Part shown: in pieces, positions 38,037 to 48,831 of the stretch
How positions within the stretch are numbered: the stretch's first letter is position 1
How the letters are laid out: each line of letters starts with the position of its first letter
Assembly: GCF_002013895.1 (NCBI RefSeq)
Contig: NZ_MAFQ01000009.1
Coordinates: 62,001-126,000 of the forward strand
Direction: 5' to 3'
Length of the DNA: 64,000 nucleotides
Source of the DNA: Mycobacteroides franklinii
GTDB lineage: Bacteria > Actinomycetota > Actinomycetes > Mycobacteriales > Mycobacteriaceae
Program-made: the position numbers and the translations under genes
The notes under the pieces: generated by a model
Database searches by the model: none
What the model saw: only the letters and a program-made list of their open reading frames with translations
Told to the model about the DNA's origin: nothing

Positions 38037-39080
38037 GTGAGCGACCAACTGAGCCAGTTCCTGGCCGAATGCCGTGAGCACACCGCGCATATCGGGCAGA
38101 ACTACGAGCACGCCATCACCGCCCTGGACCAGTTTGTGCTGCGCGGCGGCAAGAGGCTGCGTCCGGCGTTCGCCTACTGGGGCTGGCGCGCGATCACCGA
38201 CGACCCGGACCCGTGGAACCCCGAAGTGCTGCGGGTGTGTGCCGCGCTCGAACTGCTACACACCTGTGCGCTCATCCATGATGACGTCATCGACAGCTCC
38301 GCCACCCGGCGCGGCGAACCCACCATCCATGTCGAGTTCGCGGCCATGCACCGCGAGAACGGCTGGTCGGGCTCCCCCGAGCAGTTCGGAATATCCGCCG
38401 CGATCCTTCTCGGTGACCTGGCACTCACCTGGGCCGACGACATGGTCGTCGGCGCACAGCTCTCCCCGCAGGCTCACGCACGGGCACGAGGCATCTGGTC
38501 GATTCTGCGCAGCGAGGTCTTGGGCGGCCAGTATCTGGACATTCTGTCCGAATCCTCCGGTGACGAGTCCGTCGAAACCGCCCTGCGCGTGATCCGATTC
38601 AAGACCGCCGGCTACACCGTGCAGCGTCCCTTGCAGCTAGGTGTCGCGATCGCTGCCGAGAACCCGGAAATCTCACAACTTCTCGGCGATGTCGGACTGG
38701 ATATAGGCGTCGCGTTCCAGCTTCGCGATGACGTGCTCGGCGTATTCGGCGACCCGAAGGTGACCGGGAAACCGGCCGGGGACGACCTCCGCTCGGGCAA
38801 ACGCACCGTGCTGCTGGCCGAGGCCCTGCAGCTGGCGCGCCGAAGCGATAGCGCCGCCGAGGATCTGCTGCACTCCTGGATCGGCACCCCGCTCACCGAT
38901 CAGCAGGTCGCCGAAATGTGTTCGCTCATAGTCGACTTGGGCGCACTGGCGGCGGTGGAATCCCGTATCGAGGAGCACACGCACCGCGCCCTGGACCAGT
39001 TGGCGAGCGCCGATATCGCCGACGATGCCCGCGACGCGCTATCTGACCTGGTCCGATTGGTGTCCAACCGGAGCGCATGA
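38037..39080 (+). CDS. Polyprenyl (short-chain) diphosphate synthase, IdsA2-like
   Basis: All-alpha prenyltransferase condensing isopentenyl units. First Asp-rich motif HDDVIDSSATRRG and second LRDDVLGVFGDP are both intact, with GGGKRLRP binding diphosphate; 347 aa. The GTG at 38037 is used. Coding-like sequence continues up to a CTG at 37989 with AAAGGA before it, so the true start may be upstream. Product length cannot be read by eye. Neighbour of mptA, as Rv2173 in Mtb. Confidence 0.9.
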   Translation: MSDQLSQFLAECREHTAHIGQNYEHAITALDQFVLRGGKRLRPAFAYWGWRAITDDPDPWNPEVLRVCAALELLHTCALIHDDVIDSSATRRGEPTIHVEFAAMHRENGWSGSPEQFGISAAILLGDLALTWADDMVVGAQLSPQAHARARGIWSILRSEVLGGQYLDILSESSGDESVETALRVIRFKTAGYTVQRPLQLGVAIAAENPEISQLLGDVGLDIGVAFQLRDDVLGVFGDPKVTGKPAGDDLRSGKRTVLLAEALQLARRSDSAAEDLLHSWIGTPLTDQQVAEMCSLIVDLGALAAVESRIEEHTHRALDQLASADIADDARDALSDLVRLVSNRSA

Positions 39081-39084
39081 TCAC

Positions 39085-40641
39085 GTGAGCACATCGTCAA
39101 AGGCCGTGGAGCCTCCCCTGGAAAGCGCCGGATGGGTGTCGTCCTTCCTGCGGTCCGCCGCCGGACGCGCGGCCATCACCGGATTCGGTGGTGCTGTTCT
39201 CATCGCCATCGGCGGCCTGGGCGCGGGCAGCACCCGCCAGCACGACCCGCTACTGGAATCCGCGGGGCTGTCCTGGTTACGCTTCGGCCACGGCCTGGTG
39301 GTGTCCTCGGTCCTCATGTGGCTCGGGGTTGTGCTGATGCTGCTGGCTTGGCTCGGACTCGGCCGACATGTCATCGCGGGCAAGGTAACCAAAGAGTCCC
39401 TGATGATCGTCATCCCGTGCTGGTTGCTGCCGCTGCTCACCTCGGTTCCGGTGTTCAGCCGGGATGCGTACTCCTATCTCGCGCAGGGCGCCCTGCTCCG
39501 CGACGGGTTCGACCCCTATGTAGTGGGCCCGGTCGAAAACCCGAATCCATTGCTGGAGAACGTCAGTCCGATCTGGTCCACCACCACGGCACCGTACGGG
39601 CCACTGTTCATCCTCATCGCGCGGTTCGTCACCCAGGTAATCGGCGACGATGTGGTGGCGGGAACCATGCTGCTACGCCTGTGCATGCTGCCCGGCTTGG
39701 CATTGCTGGTGTGGGCCACACCCCGAGTCGCCCAACACCTCGGCGCCAACGCCAGCAAGGCCTTGTGGATCTGCGTCCTCAACCCGCTGGTGATCATCCA
39801 TCTCATGGGTGGCGTGCACAACGAGATGCTGATGGTCGGCCTCATGATGGCGGGCATCGCCCTTGTCCTTGAGCGACATCACGTTTGGGGTATGTCGGTG
39901 GTGGCCCTGGCGGTCGCCGTCAAGGCCACAGCCGGCCTGGCCCTACCGTTTTTGGTGTGGATCTGGATGCGCCGACTCATCGACCACACCGATGAGGGGC
40001 CGCCACAAGAAAAACGGCGGAGCCCGATAGCCGCGTTCGTGATGGCGTCGGCGGCCTCGGTCGCGATTGTCGTCGCGGTGTTCGCGGTGCTGTCCTGGAT
40101 CGCCGGAGTCGGCCTGGGATGGCTGACCGCGCTGGCCGGTTCGGTGAAGATCATCAACTGGCTGACCGTGCCGACCGCCGTCGCCAACATCATCAACGTC
40201 GTCGCCGGATTGTTCGTCACCGTGAACTTCGACGCGCTACTGGAGATCACCCGCATCATCGGTGTCATCGTCATAGCCGTCAGCCTGCCGGTGGTGTGGT
40301 GGCGGCATCGCCACAACGACCGTGACGCGATGTGCGGGATCCTGTGGTCGATGGTCATCGTGGTACTCATGGCACCGGCCGCGTTGCCCTGGTACTACAC
40401 ATGGCCGCTGGCGATCGCGGGGCCACTGCTGCAATCGCGCGCCGCGATCGCCGCGATCGCCGGGTTCTCCACCTGGATCATGGTGATTTTCAAACCCGAT
40501 GGCTCCCACGGCATGTACGTATGGATCCATGTGCTGATCGCCGCCACGTGCGCGGCCGTCGCCTGGCGGATGATCAATACCGCGCCGGAACCGCATGATC
40601 CGGAACCGGCCGTAGCGCCAGCCCCGGCGCCCGCCGCCTAG
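39085..40641 (+). CDS. mptA: Alpha-(1->6)-mannosyltransferase MptA
   Basis: A polytopic GT-C transferase of about 518 aa, with 12 or so membrane helices, that elongates the alpha-1,6-mannan backbone of lipomannan/LAM using polyprenyl-phosphomannose. The extracytoplasmic loop VFSRDAYSYLAQG holds the conserved Asp of the GT-C site. A Pro/Ala tail ends the protein. GTG at 39085, 4 bp after the prenyl synthase stop, so the genes are probably co-transcribed. Counterpart of Rv2174. Confidence 0.92.
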   Translation: MSTSSKAVEPPLESAGWVSSFLRSAAGRAAITGFGGAVLIAIGGLGAGSTRQHDPLLESAGLSWLRFGHGLVVSSVLMWLGVVLMLLAWLGLGRHVIAGKVTKESLMIVIPCWLLPLLTSVPVFSRDAYSYLAQGALLRDGFDPYVVGPVENPNPLLENVSPIWSTTTAPYGPLFILIARFVTQVIGDDVVAGTMLLRLCMLPGLALLVWATPRVAQHLGANASKALWICVLNPLVIIHLMGGVHNEMLMVGLMMAGIALVLERHHVWGMSVVALAVAVKATAGLALPFLVWIWMRRLIDHTDEGPPQEKRRSPIAAFVMASAASVAIVVAVFAVLSWIAGVGLGWLTALAGSVKIINWLTVPTAVANIINVVAGLFVTVNFDALLEITRIIGVIVIAVSLPVVWWRHRHNDRDAMCGILWSMVIVVLMAPAALPWYYTWPLAIAGPLLQSRAAIAAIAGFSTWIMVIFKPDGSHGMYVWIHVLIAATCAAVAWRMINTAPEPHDPEPAVAPAPAPAA

Positions 40642-41042
40642 TACGCCATGGCCTGCGCCCGCCGCAGCACTTCGCGTGCCTGGTGGCCGTGCAACGCATC
40701 AACCGGGCGGGCCGCCTCGATTCGTTCCGTGGTGCCGTCCCGGCTCACGGTGAGCGACTCATCGCCGGTGAACAACCAGCGCATGATTTCGGGCTCGTGG
40801 AATCCCCCGTCCCGCAGCACGGACAGCAACCCGGACAAATGTTTCACGACCGGCCCCTCCGGGCTGAAAAAGATGACGGGAACCTTGATTTCACCATCGC
40901 GCCGCACCGCGATCAGCTCTCCGTCGCGCAGATATTGCTGGACCTTGCTCACCGTTACCCGTAGACGCACCGCCACCTCTTTGAGAGAGAACAGTGGCTC
41001 ATCGGCGTCAAGTGTGTCGGCGACGTATGGAATTGCGCTCAT
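40638..41042 (-). CDS. Winged-helix DNA-binding protein (Rv2175c-like, PknL substrate)
   Basis: 134 aa; a winged helix-turn-helix at ~19-65 (SLKEVAVRLRVTVSKVQQYL) and a conserved C-terminal domain (EIMRWLFTGDESLTV, ARPVDALHGHQAREVLRRAQAMAY split here) strongly like Mtb Rv2175c. The Mtb protein is phosphorylated near its N-terminus by PknL, which lowers DNA binding; the N-terminal Thr10 here could be equivalent. Convergent with mptA, with a 4-bp overlap. Confidence 0.92.
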   Translation of the reverse strand: MSAIPYVADTLDADEPLFSLKEVAVRLRVTVSKVQQYLRDGELIAVRRDGEIKVPVIFFSPEGPVVKHLSGLLSVLRDGGFHEPEIMRWLFTGDESLTVSRDGTTERIEAARPVDALHGHQAREVLRRAQAMAY

Positions 41043-41124
41043 GACGAATGACGCTAGTCGTCCGCCGCGTCACCGTCGCCCAAAAGTGTCCTCCGGGTGT
41101 GGTGACACGCGTAACCTTCGGACG

Positions 41125-41565
41125 GTGACGAGTTCCGGCGATCCGACATCGGTCACCCACAGTGAGTACTACCCCTACCCCGTCGAGAAGGTCTGGGATG
41201 TCCTCATCTCCTTAGAGCTCACCGCCTCACAGGTGAAAGAAGTGAACGATGCACCGGTTGAGGTCGGCGCGACGCGCGTCCTCATCACCCATCCCCAGCC
41301 CACGGTGGGATTCGATGGGGTGCTCCGCACCACCTACACCAGCGTGGTGCCCTGCGACCACATCGAACAGGTGCTGACCGCCCCTGGCATCGAAGTGACC
41401 TCGCGGTGGAATCTGCTCCCCGAGCCCGGCGGCACCCGGCTCCGCGTGACGTACAGCCGGTTCGACCCCGCCATCCCCCTGCACCGTCAATGGCGGACCA
41501 TGCTGTTCTCCGGGGCCGGGCCAATGCTCAACTCCGTCCGCGAAATGCTCGACAAGCGACATTGA
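41125..41565 (+). CDS. SRPBCC family protein
   Basis: A 146-aa START-like ligand-binding fold: HSEYYPYPVEKVWDVL at the N-terminus, a strand-rich middle and the amphipathic C-terminal helix (AGPMLNSVREMLDKRH). GTG start at 41125. It lies between the Rv2175c-like gene and pknL; I recall these as neighbours in Mtb, so this may be an addition. It is 39 bp upstream of pknL and may be co-transcribed. Ligand unknown. Confidence 0.82.
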   Translation: MTSSGDPTSVTHSEYYPYPVEKVWDVLISLELTASQVKEVNDAPVEVGATRVLITHPQPTVGFDGVLRTTYTSVVPCDHIEQVLTAPGIEVTSRWNLLPEPGGTRLRVTYSRFDPAIPLHRQWRTMLFSGAGPMLNSVREMLDKRH

Positions 41566-41604
41566 CGGCGGGGTGTCCTCGCATCACTCGATACGATCGA
41601 TGCG

Positions 41605-42918
41605 ATGACATCGCCCAAGTCCCCGGCCAGCCGTCTCGATCCGATGATCGGCACGGTGCTCGACGGTCGGTATCGCATCGAGGCTCCGATCGCGACGGGC
41701 GGTATGTCGACCGTGTACCGCGGGCTCGACACCCGACTGGACCGCCCGGTGGCCGTGAAGGTGATGGACAGTCGCTACGCCTCCGACAGCGGATTTCTCG
41801 CACGATTCCGGCTCGAGGCGCGGGCGGTGGCACGGCTCCGTCACCCGGGCCTGGTCGCCGTCTTCGACCAAGGCATGGACGGTAAGCACCCGTTCCTGGT
41901 GATGGAGCTGATCGACGGGGGCACCCTGCGCGAGCTGCTGCGTGAACGCGGGCCCATGCCGCCACACGCGGTGGCCGCGGTGTTCAACCCGCTGCTGGGT
42001 GGTTTGGCGGTCGCACACCGCTCGGGCCTGGTGCACCGCGACGTCAAACCCGAGAACGTGCTGATCTCCGATGACGGCGAGGTCAAGCTCGCCGATTTCG
42101 GGCTGGTGCGCGCCGTGGCCGAAGCCGGAATCACCTCAACCAGCGTGATCTTGGGTACGGCGGCGTACCTGTCCCCCGAACAGGTGCGCACCGGATCCGC
42201 CGGCCCGCGCAGCGATGTGTACTCGGCAGGCATCCTGATGTACGAATTGCTCACCGGTGTAACACCATTCACCGGTGATACCGCATTGGCGCTGGCCTAC
42301 CAACGCATCGATCGTGACGTGCCCGCGCCCAGCGAGACTATCGACGGCGTACCGGAGGAGTTCGATGAGCTGGTGCTGCGCGCCACCTCCCGCGACCCGG
42401 ACGCGCGTTATGCCGATGCCGCGCAGTTCGGCGCCGAACTGGACGCCATCGCCTCGGAGCTGCGGCTGCCACCCTTTCGGGTACCCGCGCCCAAAGATTC
42501 CAAACAGCACGTCGCCGAGCAGCTCTACCGCAGCCGACTGATCGACGCCGGCGGTAGTACCACCGGCAACCTCAGCGCCCCCGACAAGTTCGAAGCGGCC
42601 GACGCCGCCTCGGCCGCGGCGGCCCTGGGCGTTTCACCGCGCCCGGGCACCTCGGCGCGACCCAGGGTGCCCAATCCCACGCGGATGATGGACCCGGTGC
42701 CCTCCTACGACCCCGAATACGATGAATACGATCGGGAATTCGACAGCGAGGCAGACGACTCGGCATTCTTCGCCGGCGTCGACGACTCCGACTACCGATA
42801 CGAACGCCAACAGAGCCGGCGCGCGATCTTCATCTGGCTGGTGATCGTCTTGATCCTCACCGGGTCCGTCGCGGCGGGATGCTGGTCACTGGGTGCCAAC
42901 ATCACCCACCTGTTCTAG
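41605..42918 (+). CDS. pknL: Ser/Thr protein kinase PknL
   Basis: 437 aa. Kinase domain 22-285: IATGGMSTVYRG, Lys52, HRDVKPEN (144-151), DFG (164-166), and activation-loop Thr177/Thr179. A disordered acidic juxtamembrane part follows, with one membrane helix close to the C-terminus (~405-425) and only about 12 residues outside, so there is no PASTA or other sensor domain. Neighbouring its likely substrate (Rv2175c-like). Convergent with aroG, 8 bp apart. Confidence 0.96.
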   Translation: MTSPKSPASRLDPMIGTVLDGRYRIEAPIATGGMSTVYRGLDTRLDRPVAVKVMDSRYASDSGFLARFRLEARAVARLRHPGLVAVFDQGMDGKHPFLVMELIDGGTLRELLRERGPMPPHAVAAVFNPLLGGLAVAHRSGLVHRDVKPENVLISDDGEVKLADFGLVRAVAEAGITSTSVILGTAAYLSPEQVRTGSAGPRSDVYSAGILMYELLTGVTPFTGDTALALAYQRIDRDVPAPSETIDGVPEEFDELVLRATSRDPDARYADAAQFGAELDAIASELRLPPFRVPAPKDSKQHVAEQLYRSRLIDAGGSTTGNLSAPDKFEAADAASAAAALGVSPRPGTSARPRVPNPTRMMDPVPSYDPEYDEYDREFDSEADDSAFFAGVDDSDYRYERQQSRRAIFIWLVIVLILTGSVAAGCWSLGANITHLF

Positions 42919-42926
42919 GCGCGGCC

Positions 42927-44324
<1,398 letters not shown>

Positions 44325-44349
44325 TTAACCGGCCCTCACCAGCGGATTT

Positions 44350-44844
44350 TTACCCGCCGTCGGGAGCCATCGCGCGGTAGCGGACCAGGTTGTATCGGGC
44401 ATCGACCAAGGCATCGTGCGAGTCGGCAGGGCGTTTCGGTACATCCGGCCGGCCCAGGTCCTGCCACAGCTGCTTGAGCTCCAGGGTGAACCGCGGAATC
44501 GGGCGCGGGAGCGCCGTCATGGGCCCCCACAGCTGACACAACGCGACGTGGTCGTAGGCACCCACCCAGGCCCACAGCTCTATGGGGTCGGCCGGTCCGC
44601 CACCGTTCAGTCCGAGGAATTCGGCCAGCTCGTCGCGGATCTGCCCACGAGAGCGCCACAGTGGTGATGAGAGCGCCGGGAGTTTGGGCAGCACGTGCTG
44701 ACGCACCCATGGGCCTGCCTGCTGCGGATCGAAGGCCGTGGATACCGCGTAATACTCGCGGCCGTCCTCACAGACCATCCCGATGGAGATGAGCTCGATG
44801 GTGCGGCCGTCGTCGATGAACTCGGTGTCGTAGAAATAGCGCAC
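44350..44844 (-). CDS. 3'-5' exoribonuclease (Rv2179c family)
   Basis: 164 aa, RNase-T-like DEDDh fold: FYDTEFIDDG supplies the first Asp/Glu, ELWAWVGAYDHVALCQ the second Asp, and DSHDALVDARYNL the His/Asp pair. It matches the small exoribonuclease family founded on Mtb Rv2179c. GTG start. It sits 31 bp upstream of aroG on the same strand and 9 bp after the GT87 gene. Confidence 0.93.
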   Translation of the reverse strand: MRYFYDTEFIDDGRTIELISIGMVCEDGREYYAVSTAFDPQQAGPWVRQHVLPKLPALSSPLWRSRGQIRDELAEFLGLNGGGPADPIELWAWVGAYDHVALCQLWGPMTALPRPIPRFTLELKQLWQDLGRPDVPKRPADSHDALVDARYNLVRYRAMAPDGG

Positions 44845-44853
44845 GCACGCCGC

Positions 44854-46152
44854 CTAGTTGTGTGCCGGAGTCGCCGGCGTCAGCTCATCGGCCCGCACTG
44901 ATTCATCTTTCCGCACAGCCTCATTCGCCTCCCCTGGGTCTCTCCGCAGCCAGATCCAACTGGTCACGAGCACCCCGAGATGGACAAACACGTACAAGCT
45001 GGGAATCACGTCGTTCAGGACGCCTCCCGGCCGTAATGTCAGCGCACCGGAGTCCGGTGTCTTTCCACTCAGACTGGTGAACCAGGCCGCGAACACCACG
45101 CAGAACACCCACATGGTGACCACGGATGCCCGCTTGCCCAGCACGTAGCCGCGGTAGCCCAGGTGCACGACCAAGGGCACGAACCACACCCAGTGATGGC
45201 TCCAGCTGAACGGTGAGGCGGCCGCCGATGCCATGCCCACAATCGAGATCGCCAGCAACAGCTGGTTTCGCCGGTATGCCACGGTCGCGACCACCAGGCT
45301 CACCACGATCACCAGCACCGACAAGGCCGTAGCGGTCCCAGCAGACAGGTTCAGTCGCAGGAACAGCCCACTGATGCTGGTGCTGGCGGTGGGATCGCGG
45401 GTGATGCGGCTGATCTTTTCGAAGGAACGGTCCACCCAGTAGTAATGCGACGCCGACGGCAGGAATATGAAGCCCAGGCCGATGGTGACGATCAGCGTCA
45501 CGGTGGCGACGACGGCCGCGCGAATCCGTCCCACCACGAAGAGGAAGACGATGAAGATCATCGGGGTCAACTTGATGCCGGCGACAATGCCGATGCCGAC
45601 CCCGGCCAGTCTCCACCGTTTGGGCGCCAAGATGTCCGTCACCACCACGGCGAGGATGAGCAGGTTGATCTGCCCCAGCTGAATGGAGAGCCGCACCGGC
45701 TCAAGCCACGAAACCAATCCGATCAGCAGCGCCAGCAGCCCCCATAGCCCCGCCTTGACCGAGACGTTGAGCCAACGCAGCATGCGCCACACCGAATAGA
45801 CCAGCAGCGCCGGGAAGACCACGAGCGACAGGACCTGAGCCGTGAAGTCGGTGATGAAAGCCAATGGGGTGAAGACCAGCGCCGCGAATGGGGTGTAGGT
45901 GAACAGCAGATCGTCGATCTCGCCGTTGCGTCCGATCGAGTACAGATCCAGCCCGTCCAGCACCCGCGTGCCGCCAAATCGATAAACCAGCACGTCGATC
46001 TGCAGCGCGTACGTCGGCCAGTGAATGAAGACGATCGCGTGCAGCAAGAGGGCGATCGCGAGGACGAGCGGGCCACCCCACGCAATCCATCCGGCGACTC
46101 GACGAGTGGAGCCGCCGGCCGCGATGGTGGTTTCGTCTATTGAATTCGGCAC
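44854..46152 (-). CDS. GT87 alpha-(1->2)-mannosyltransferase, MptC-like
   Basis: A polytopic protein of about 432 aa (around ten membrane helices) of the GT87/DUF2029 family: FTYTPFAALVFTPLAF, SIQLGQINLLILAVV and GIKLTPMIFIVFL segments. By position it corresponds to Mtb Rv2181 (MptC), which adds alpha-1,2-mannose to LM/LAM. In Mtb that gene is, as I recall, on the other strand relative to its neighbours. The GTG at 46152 gives the Mtb-like length; the frame is open to 46224. Confidence 0.85.
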   Translation of the reverse strand: MPNSIDETTIAAGGSTRRVAGWIAWGGPLVLAIALLLHAIVFIHWPTYALQIDVLVYRFGGTRVLDGLDLYSIGRNGEIDDLLFTYTPFAALVFTPLAFITDFTAQVLSLVVFPALLVYSVWRMLRWLNVSVKAGLWGLLALLIGLVSWLEPVRLSIQLGQINLLILAVVVTDILAPKRWRLAGVGIGIVAGIKLTPMIFIVFLFVVGRIRAAVVATVTLIVTIGLGFIFLPSASHYYWVDRSFEKISRITRDPTASTSISGLFLRLNLSAGTATALSVLVIVVSLVVATVAYRRNQLLLAISIVGMASAAASPFSWSHHWVWFVPLVVHLGYRGYVLGKRASVVTMWVFCVVFAAWFTSLSGKTPDSGALTLRPGGVLNDVIPSLYVFVHLGVLVTSWIWLRRDPGEANEAVRKDESVRADELTPATPAHN

Positions 46153-46276
46153 GGCCCTCGCATCTCTCAGTTCTCCCGCCGGTGGGGTCAAGAGTAGCGG
46201 TACCGGCACGGATAGCTGACCCACGCCCCACGACGAGGCGCCACCTCAGATGCAGGGAAGATGTGCCGACCCCGAA

Positions 46277-47017
46277 TTAACCGGCAGCGCTCTCCGGCAT
46301 GCGATCGGGTTGCTGAGCAGGGTCGGCGGGCTTCGGCTTGTCTGCTGCGTCTTTCTTGAGGGAGGCCGCGTAGATGTCGACGTACTCCTGCCCGGACAGC
46401 TGCATCAGCTCGTACATCACCTCGTCGATGACCGCACGTTCGATGAACCGGTTGCCGGCCATCCCGTCGAACCGCGCGAAGTCGAGCGGCTTGCCGATCT
46501 TGACGGTGACCTTGGAAAAGTGCCAGCGAGCGGTTCCCGGCGGGTTCATGACATTGGTGCCGACCATGGCGATGGGGATGACCGGCACGCCCGTTGCCAG
46601 CGCCATGCGCGCCAGTCCGGTCTTGCCCTTGTACAGACGTCCGTCCGGTGAGCGGGTGCCCTCGGGATAGATGCCCAACAGCTTGCCCTCACCCAGCAGC
46701 CGCTTCGCGGTGCCCAGCGCATTCTCGGCGGCGTCGGCACTGGTTCTGTCGATCGGCACCTGTCCTGATCCGCCGAAGAAGACCTTCTTGAGCCAGCCCT
46801 TGAAACCGGACTCAGTGAAGTACTCACTCTTCGCCAGGAACGTCACCCGACGCGGGGAGACCAGCGGAAGAAAGAAGCTATCGACCACGGCGAGATGGTT
46901 ACCGGCCAAGATTGCCGGCCCGGACGATGGGATGTTCTCCAGACCTTCCACCTTCGGCCGGCCCATCAGCTGCAGGATCGGCCCCATGAAGATGTACTTC
47001 AGCAGCCAATAGAACAT
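46277..47017 (-). CDS. PlsC-type 1-acylglycerol-3-phosphate acyltransferase
   Basis: A membrane-associated acyltransferase (246 aa) with the catalytic GNHLAVVDSF (H-X4-D), the GGSGQVPIDRT and LLGIYPEGTRS glycerophosphate-binding blocks and PVIPIAMVG. ATG at 47017 has GGGAGAGG upstream; an ATG 24 bp earlier is less well placed. Counterpart of Mtb Rv2182c. A role in phospholipid or glycolipid acylation is likely, with exact acceptor unknown. Confidence 0.92.
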   Translation of the reverse strand: MFYWLLKYIFMGPILQLMGRPKVEGLENIPSSGPAILAGNHLAVVDSFFLPLVSPRRVTFLAKSEYFTESGFKGWLKKVFFGGSGQVPIDRTSADAAENALGTAKRLLGEGKLLGIYPEGTRSPDGRLYKGKTGLARMALATGVPVIPIAMVGTNVMNPPGTARWHFSKVTVKIGKPLDFARFDGMAGNRFIERAVIDEVMYELMQLSGQEYVDIYAASLKKDAADKPKPADPAQQPDRMPESAAG

Positions 47018-47157
47018 CGCCCATCCTCTCCCGATCCCCATCCCGAACTCCCATGGGGCTGGCGCCGAGCTTACCCTCGGCGACGGCGAAACTCCGTGGA
47101 GTGTTTAAGGTCCCGAAAAAATGGGACGTCATGTCCCAGAACAGACACGGATGCGCA

Positions 47158-47553
47158 CTACTCGTCGATGTCAACCGGAATTGGTTGGTAGCCAGTCGAT
47201 TGCGAGCTGGGCGGCGGGGGCGGGAAGGGACTGCGGTACTCGGGACCGGGCGCGCCGCCGTCGGGACCGTCCGGACCGCCCGCACCCTCGGCCTCCAGCA
47301 TCGCCCGCACCACCATGACCAGTGCCAGGCTGTGTTCGGCGATCGTCGCCAACAGCGGATGGTGCTCACCCTCGACAAGGGCCGCCAGTGCGCACACCGG
47401 GCAGAACAGCTGATTGCATTTCCCGGGGGTGCCACCATCGGCGGCGGCACGTGCGGCCTGACGCAGCGCCGGATCAAGCTTGTCGAGGATCGAGGTGGCC
47501 AACGCCCGCAGCTCGGGGCCGAGCTCCGGATGGGTACCCGTCACGTAGGCCAC
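47158..47553 (-). CDS. Conserved hypothetical protein with CNQLFCPVC motif (Rv2183c-like)
   Basis: 131 aa. An N-terminal helical part leads to CNQLFCPVCALAAL (a CX4CX2C cluster that could bind zinc), then a His pair and a Pro/Gly-rich tail. GTG start, overlapping the ATPase gene stop by 13 bp. It is adjacent to the ArsA-type ATPase in mycobacteria, which suggests a functional pair. Function unknown. Confidence 0.8.
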   Translation of the reverse strand: MAYVTGTHPELGPELRALATSILDKLDPALRQAARAAADGGTPGKCNQLFCPVCALAALVEGEHHPLLATIAEHSLALVMVVRAMLEAEGAGGPDGPDGGAPGPEYRSPFPPPPPSSQSTGYQPIPVDIDE

Positions 47554-48812
47554 ACCTCCGGATCCGCTCTAAACCGTATGGTCAGCTCGCCACTGACGAG
47601 CCGGGCGTCGACAACCACACAGCGCCGCAGCACGGAGGCCAGCCGGACCCGCCGGCGCATCCCGTTTGCGCCGATGACCAGGTCATCTCCTACCCGGCCG
47701 AGGCTCAATGTGGCCGGGTCGATCTGCGGTAACTCTAGCCGCAACCGATAAACGGCGTCCGCGCCGGATCCGGATTCGTGTTCGACGACGGTGGCCAGCG
47801 GGGCCGGGGGCTTGGCGCCATCGCGGCGTCGCACCGCCTCGGCCAGTTCTCCGAGCGCATCCGGACCGATGGGCTCACGCGGCAGGTGCGGCACCAACAA
47901 CATCTCGACATCCCCGATCGCCTCCCCCATCTCGTCGAGAACCGCCGACTGATCGGTGATGCGCTGCATGTACCAGCCAAAGGCCGGATGGTCAGGAAGA
48001 TTGTGGTATTCGTACGAATCATCTTGAATAAGAACCTGATTGACGATCACCTGGTCGATGCGCACACCCATGAGCGCCAGCGCTCCCACGGTGCGGACAG
48101 CTTCCGCCACCACCACGCGTTCCGGTGTCAACACCAGATGCGCCCCCACCCGCTCGGGATCCGAGAGCAAGCCCGCGAGCCGATCCGCCGACGCCGCAAC
48201 GCGTTCCAGCAGTTCGGCCAGTATCAGGGCGCGCGGCGAGCCGATACCGCCGAGCCGGCGATGCCGCGGCCAGGCGCGTTCGAGATACATCGCGAAGGTT
48301 CCGGGCAGGGTCAGCATCCGCAACGCGTCGGCCGTCGAGGCACAGTCGACCACGACGACATCCCATTCACCCGTCTCGGCGAGCTGCTGGACCTCATGCA
48401 GCCCAAGCATCTCCTGAACGCCGGGCAACGCGGAAAGCTCCTCTGGGGCAAGCGATCCGATATCCGATTCGGGATACTGCGCGGCGATTGTCCCGGCAAT
48501 GTCTGCCCAACGCCGCTCCAGCAGGCCCAGGGTGTCCAGCGCCATGACGTCGAGCTGGCCCCCGTACGGATCCTCGATCACCCGCACGCAGTGCGCACCC
48601 GGGGACGGATCGACACGAACGCCGAAGACATCGCCCAGCGAGTGCGCCTGGTCGGTGGAAACCGCCAGCACCCGCCGGCCGGCACGCGCGTACCGCACCG
48701 CGGTGGCACCGGCCAGCGTCGACTTGCCCACGCCTCCCTTGCCAACGAAGAGGCCGATGGTGGCTGTCAACGGCGCGTGGACTTCGGGGGCGACGTCTTC
48801 GGGACGGGACAT
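47541..48812 (-). CDS. ArsA/GET3-family ATPase (Rv2184c-like)
   Basis: A 423-aa SIMIBI-class ATPase with GLFVGKGGVGKST (deviant Walker A), the switch segment STDQAHSLGDVF, and the VVVDCAS switch II. A later insertion and a C-terminal strand-rich domain give one ATPase half only, so it should act as a homodimer, like GET3. The arsenite or tail-anchor cargo is not shown; no ars genes are near. The upstream SRPBCC gene is 19 bp away. Confidence 0.9.
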   Translation of the reverse strand: MSRPEDVAPEVHAPLTATIGLFVGKGGVGKSTLAGATAVRYARAGRRVLAVSTDQAHSLGDVFGVRVDPSPGAHCVRVIEDPYGGQLDVMALDTLGLLERRWADIAGTIAAQYPESDIGSLAPEELSALPGVQEMLGLHEVQQLAETGEWDVVVVDCASTADALRMLTLPGTFAMYLERAWPRHRRLGGIGSPRALILAELLERVAASADRLAGLLSDPERVGAHLVLTPERVVVAEAVRTVGALALMGVRIDQVIVNQVLIQDDSYEYHNLPDHPAFGWYMQRITDQSAVLDEMGEAIGDVEMLLVPHLPREPIGPDALGELAEAVRRRDGAKPPAPLATVVEHESGSGADAVYRLRLELPQIDPATLSLGRVGDDLVIGANGMRRRVRLASVLRRCVVVDARLVSGELTIRFRADPEVWPT

Positions 48813-48831
48813 GAGCTCCTCCCCGACGTCG

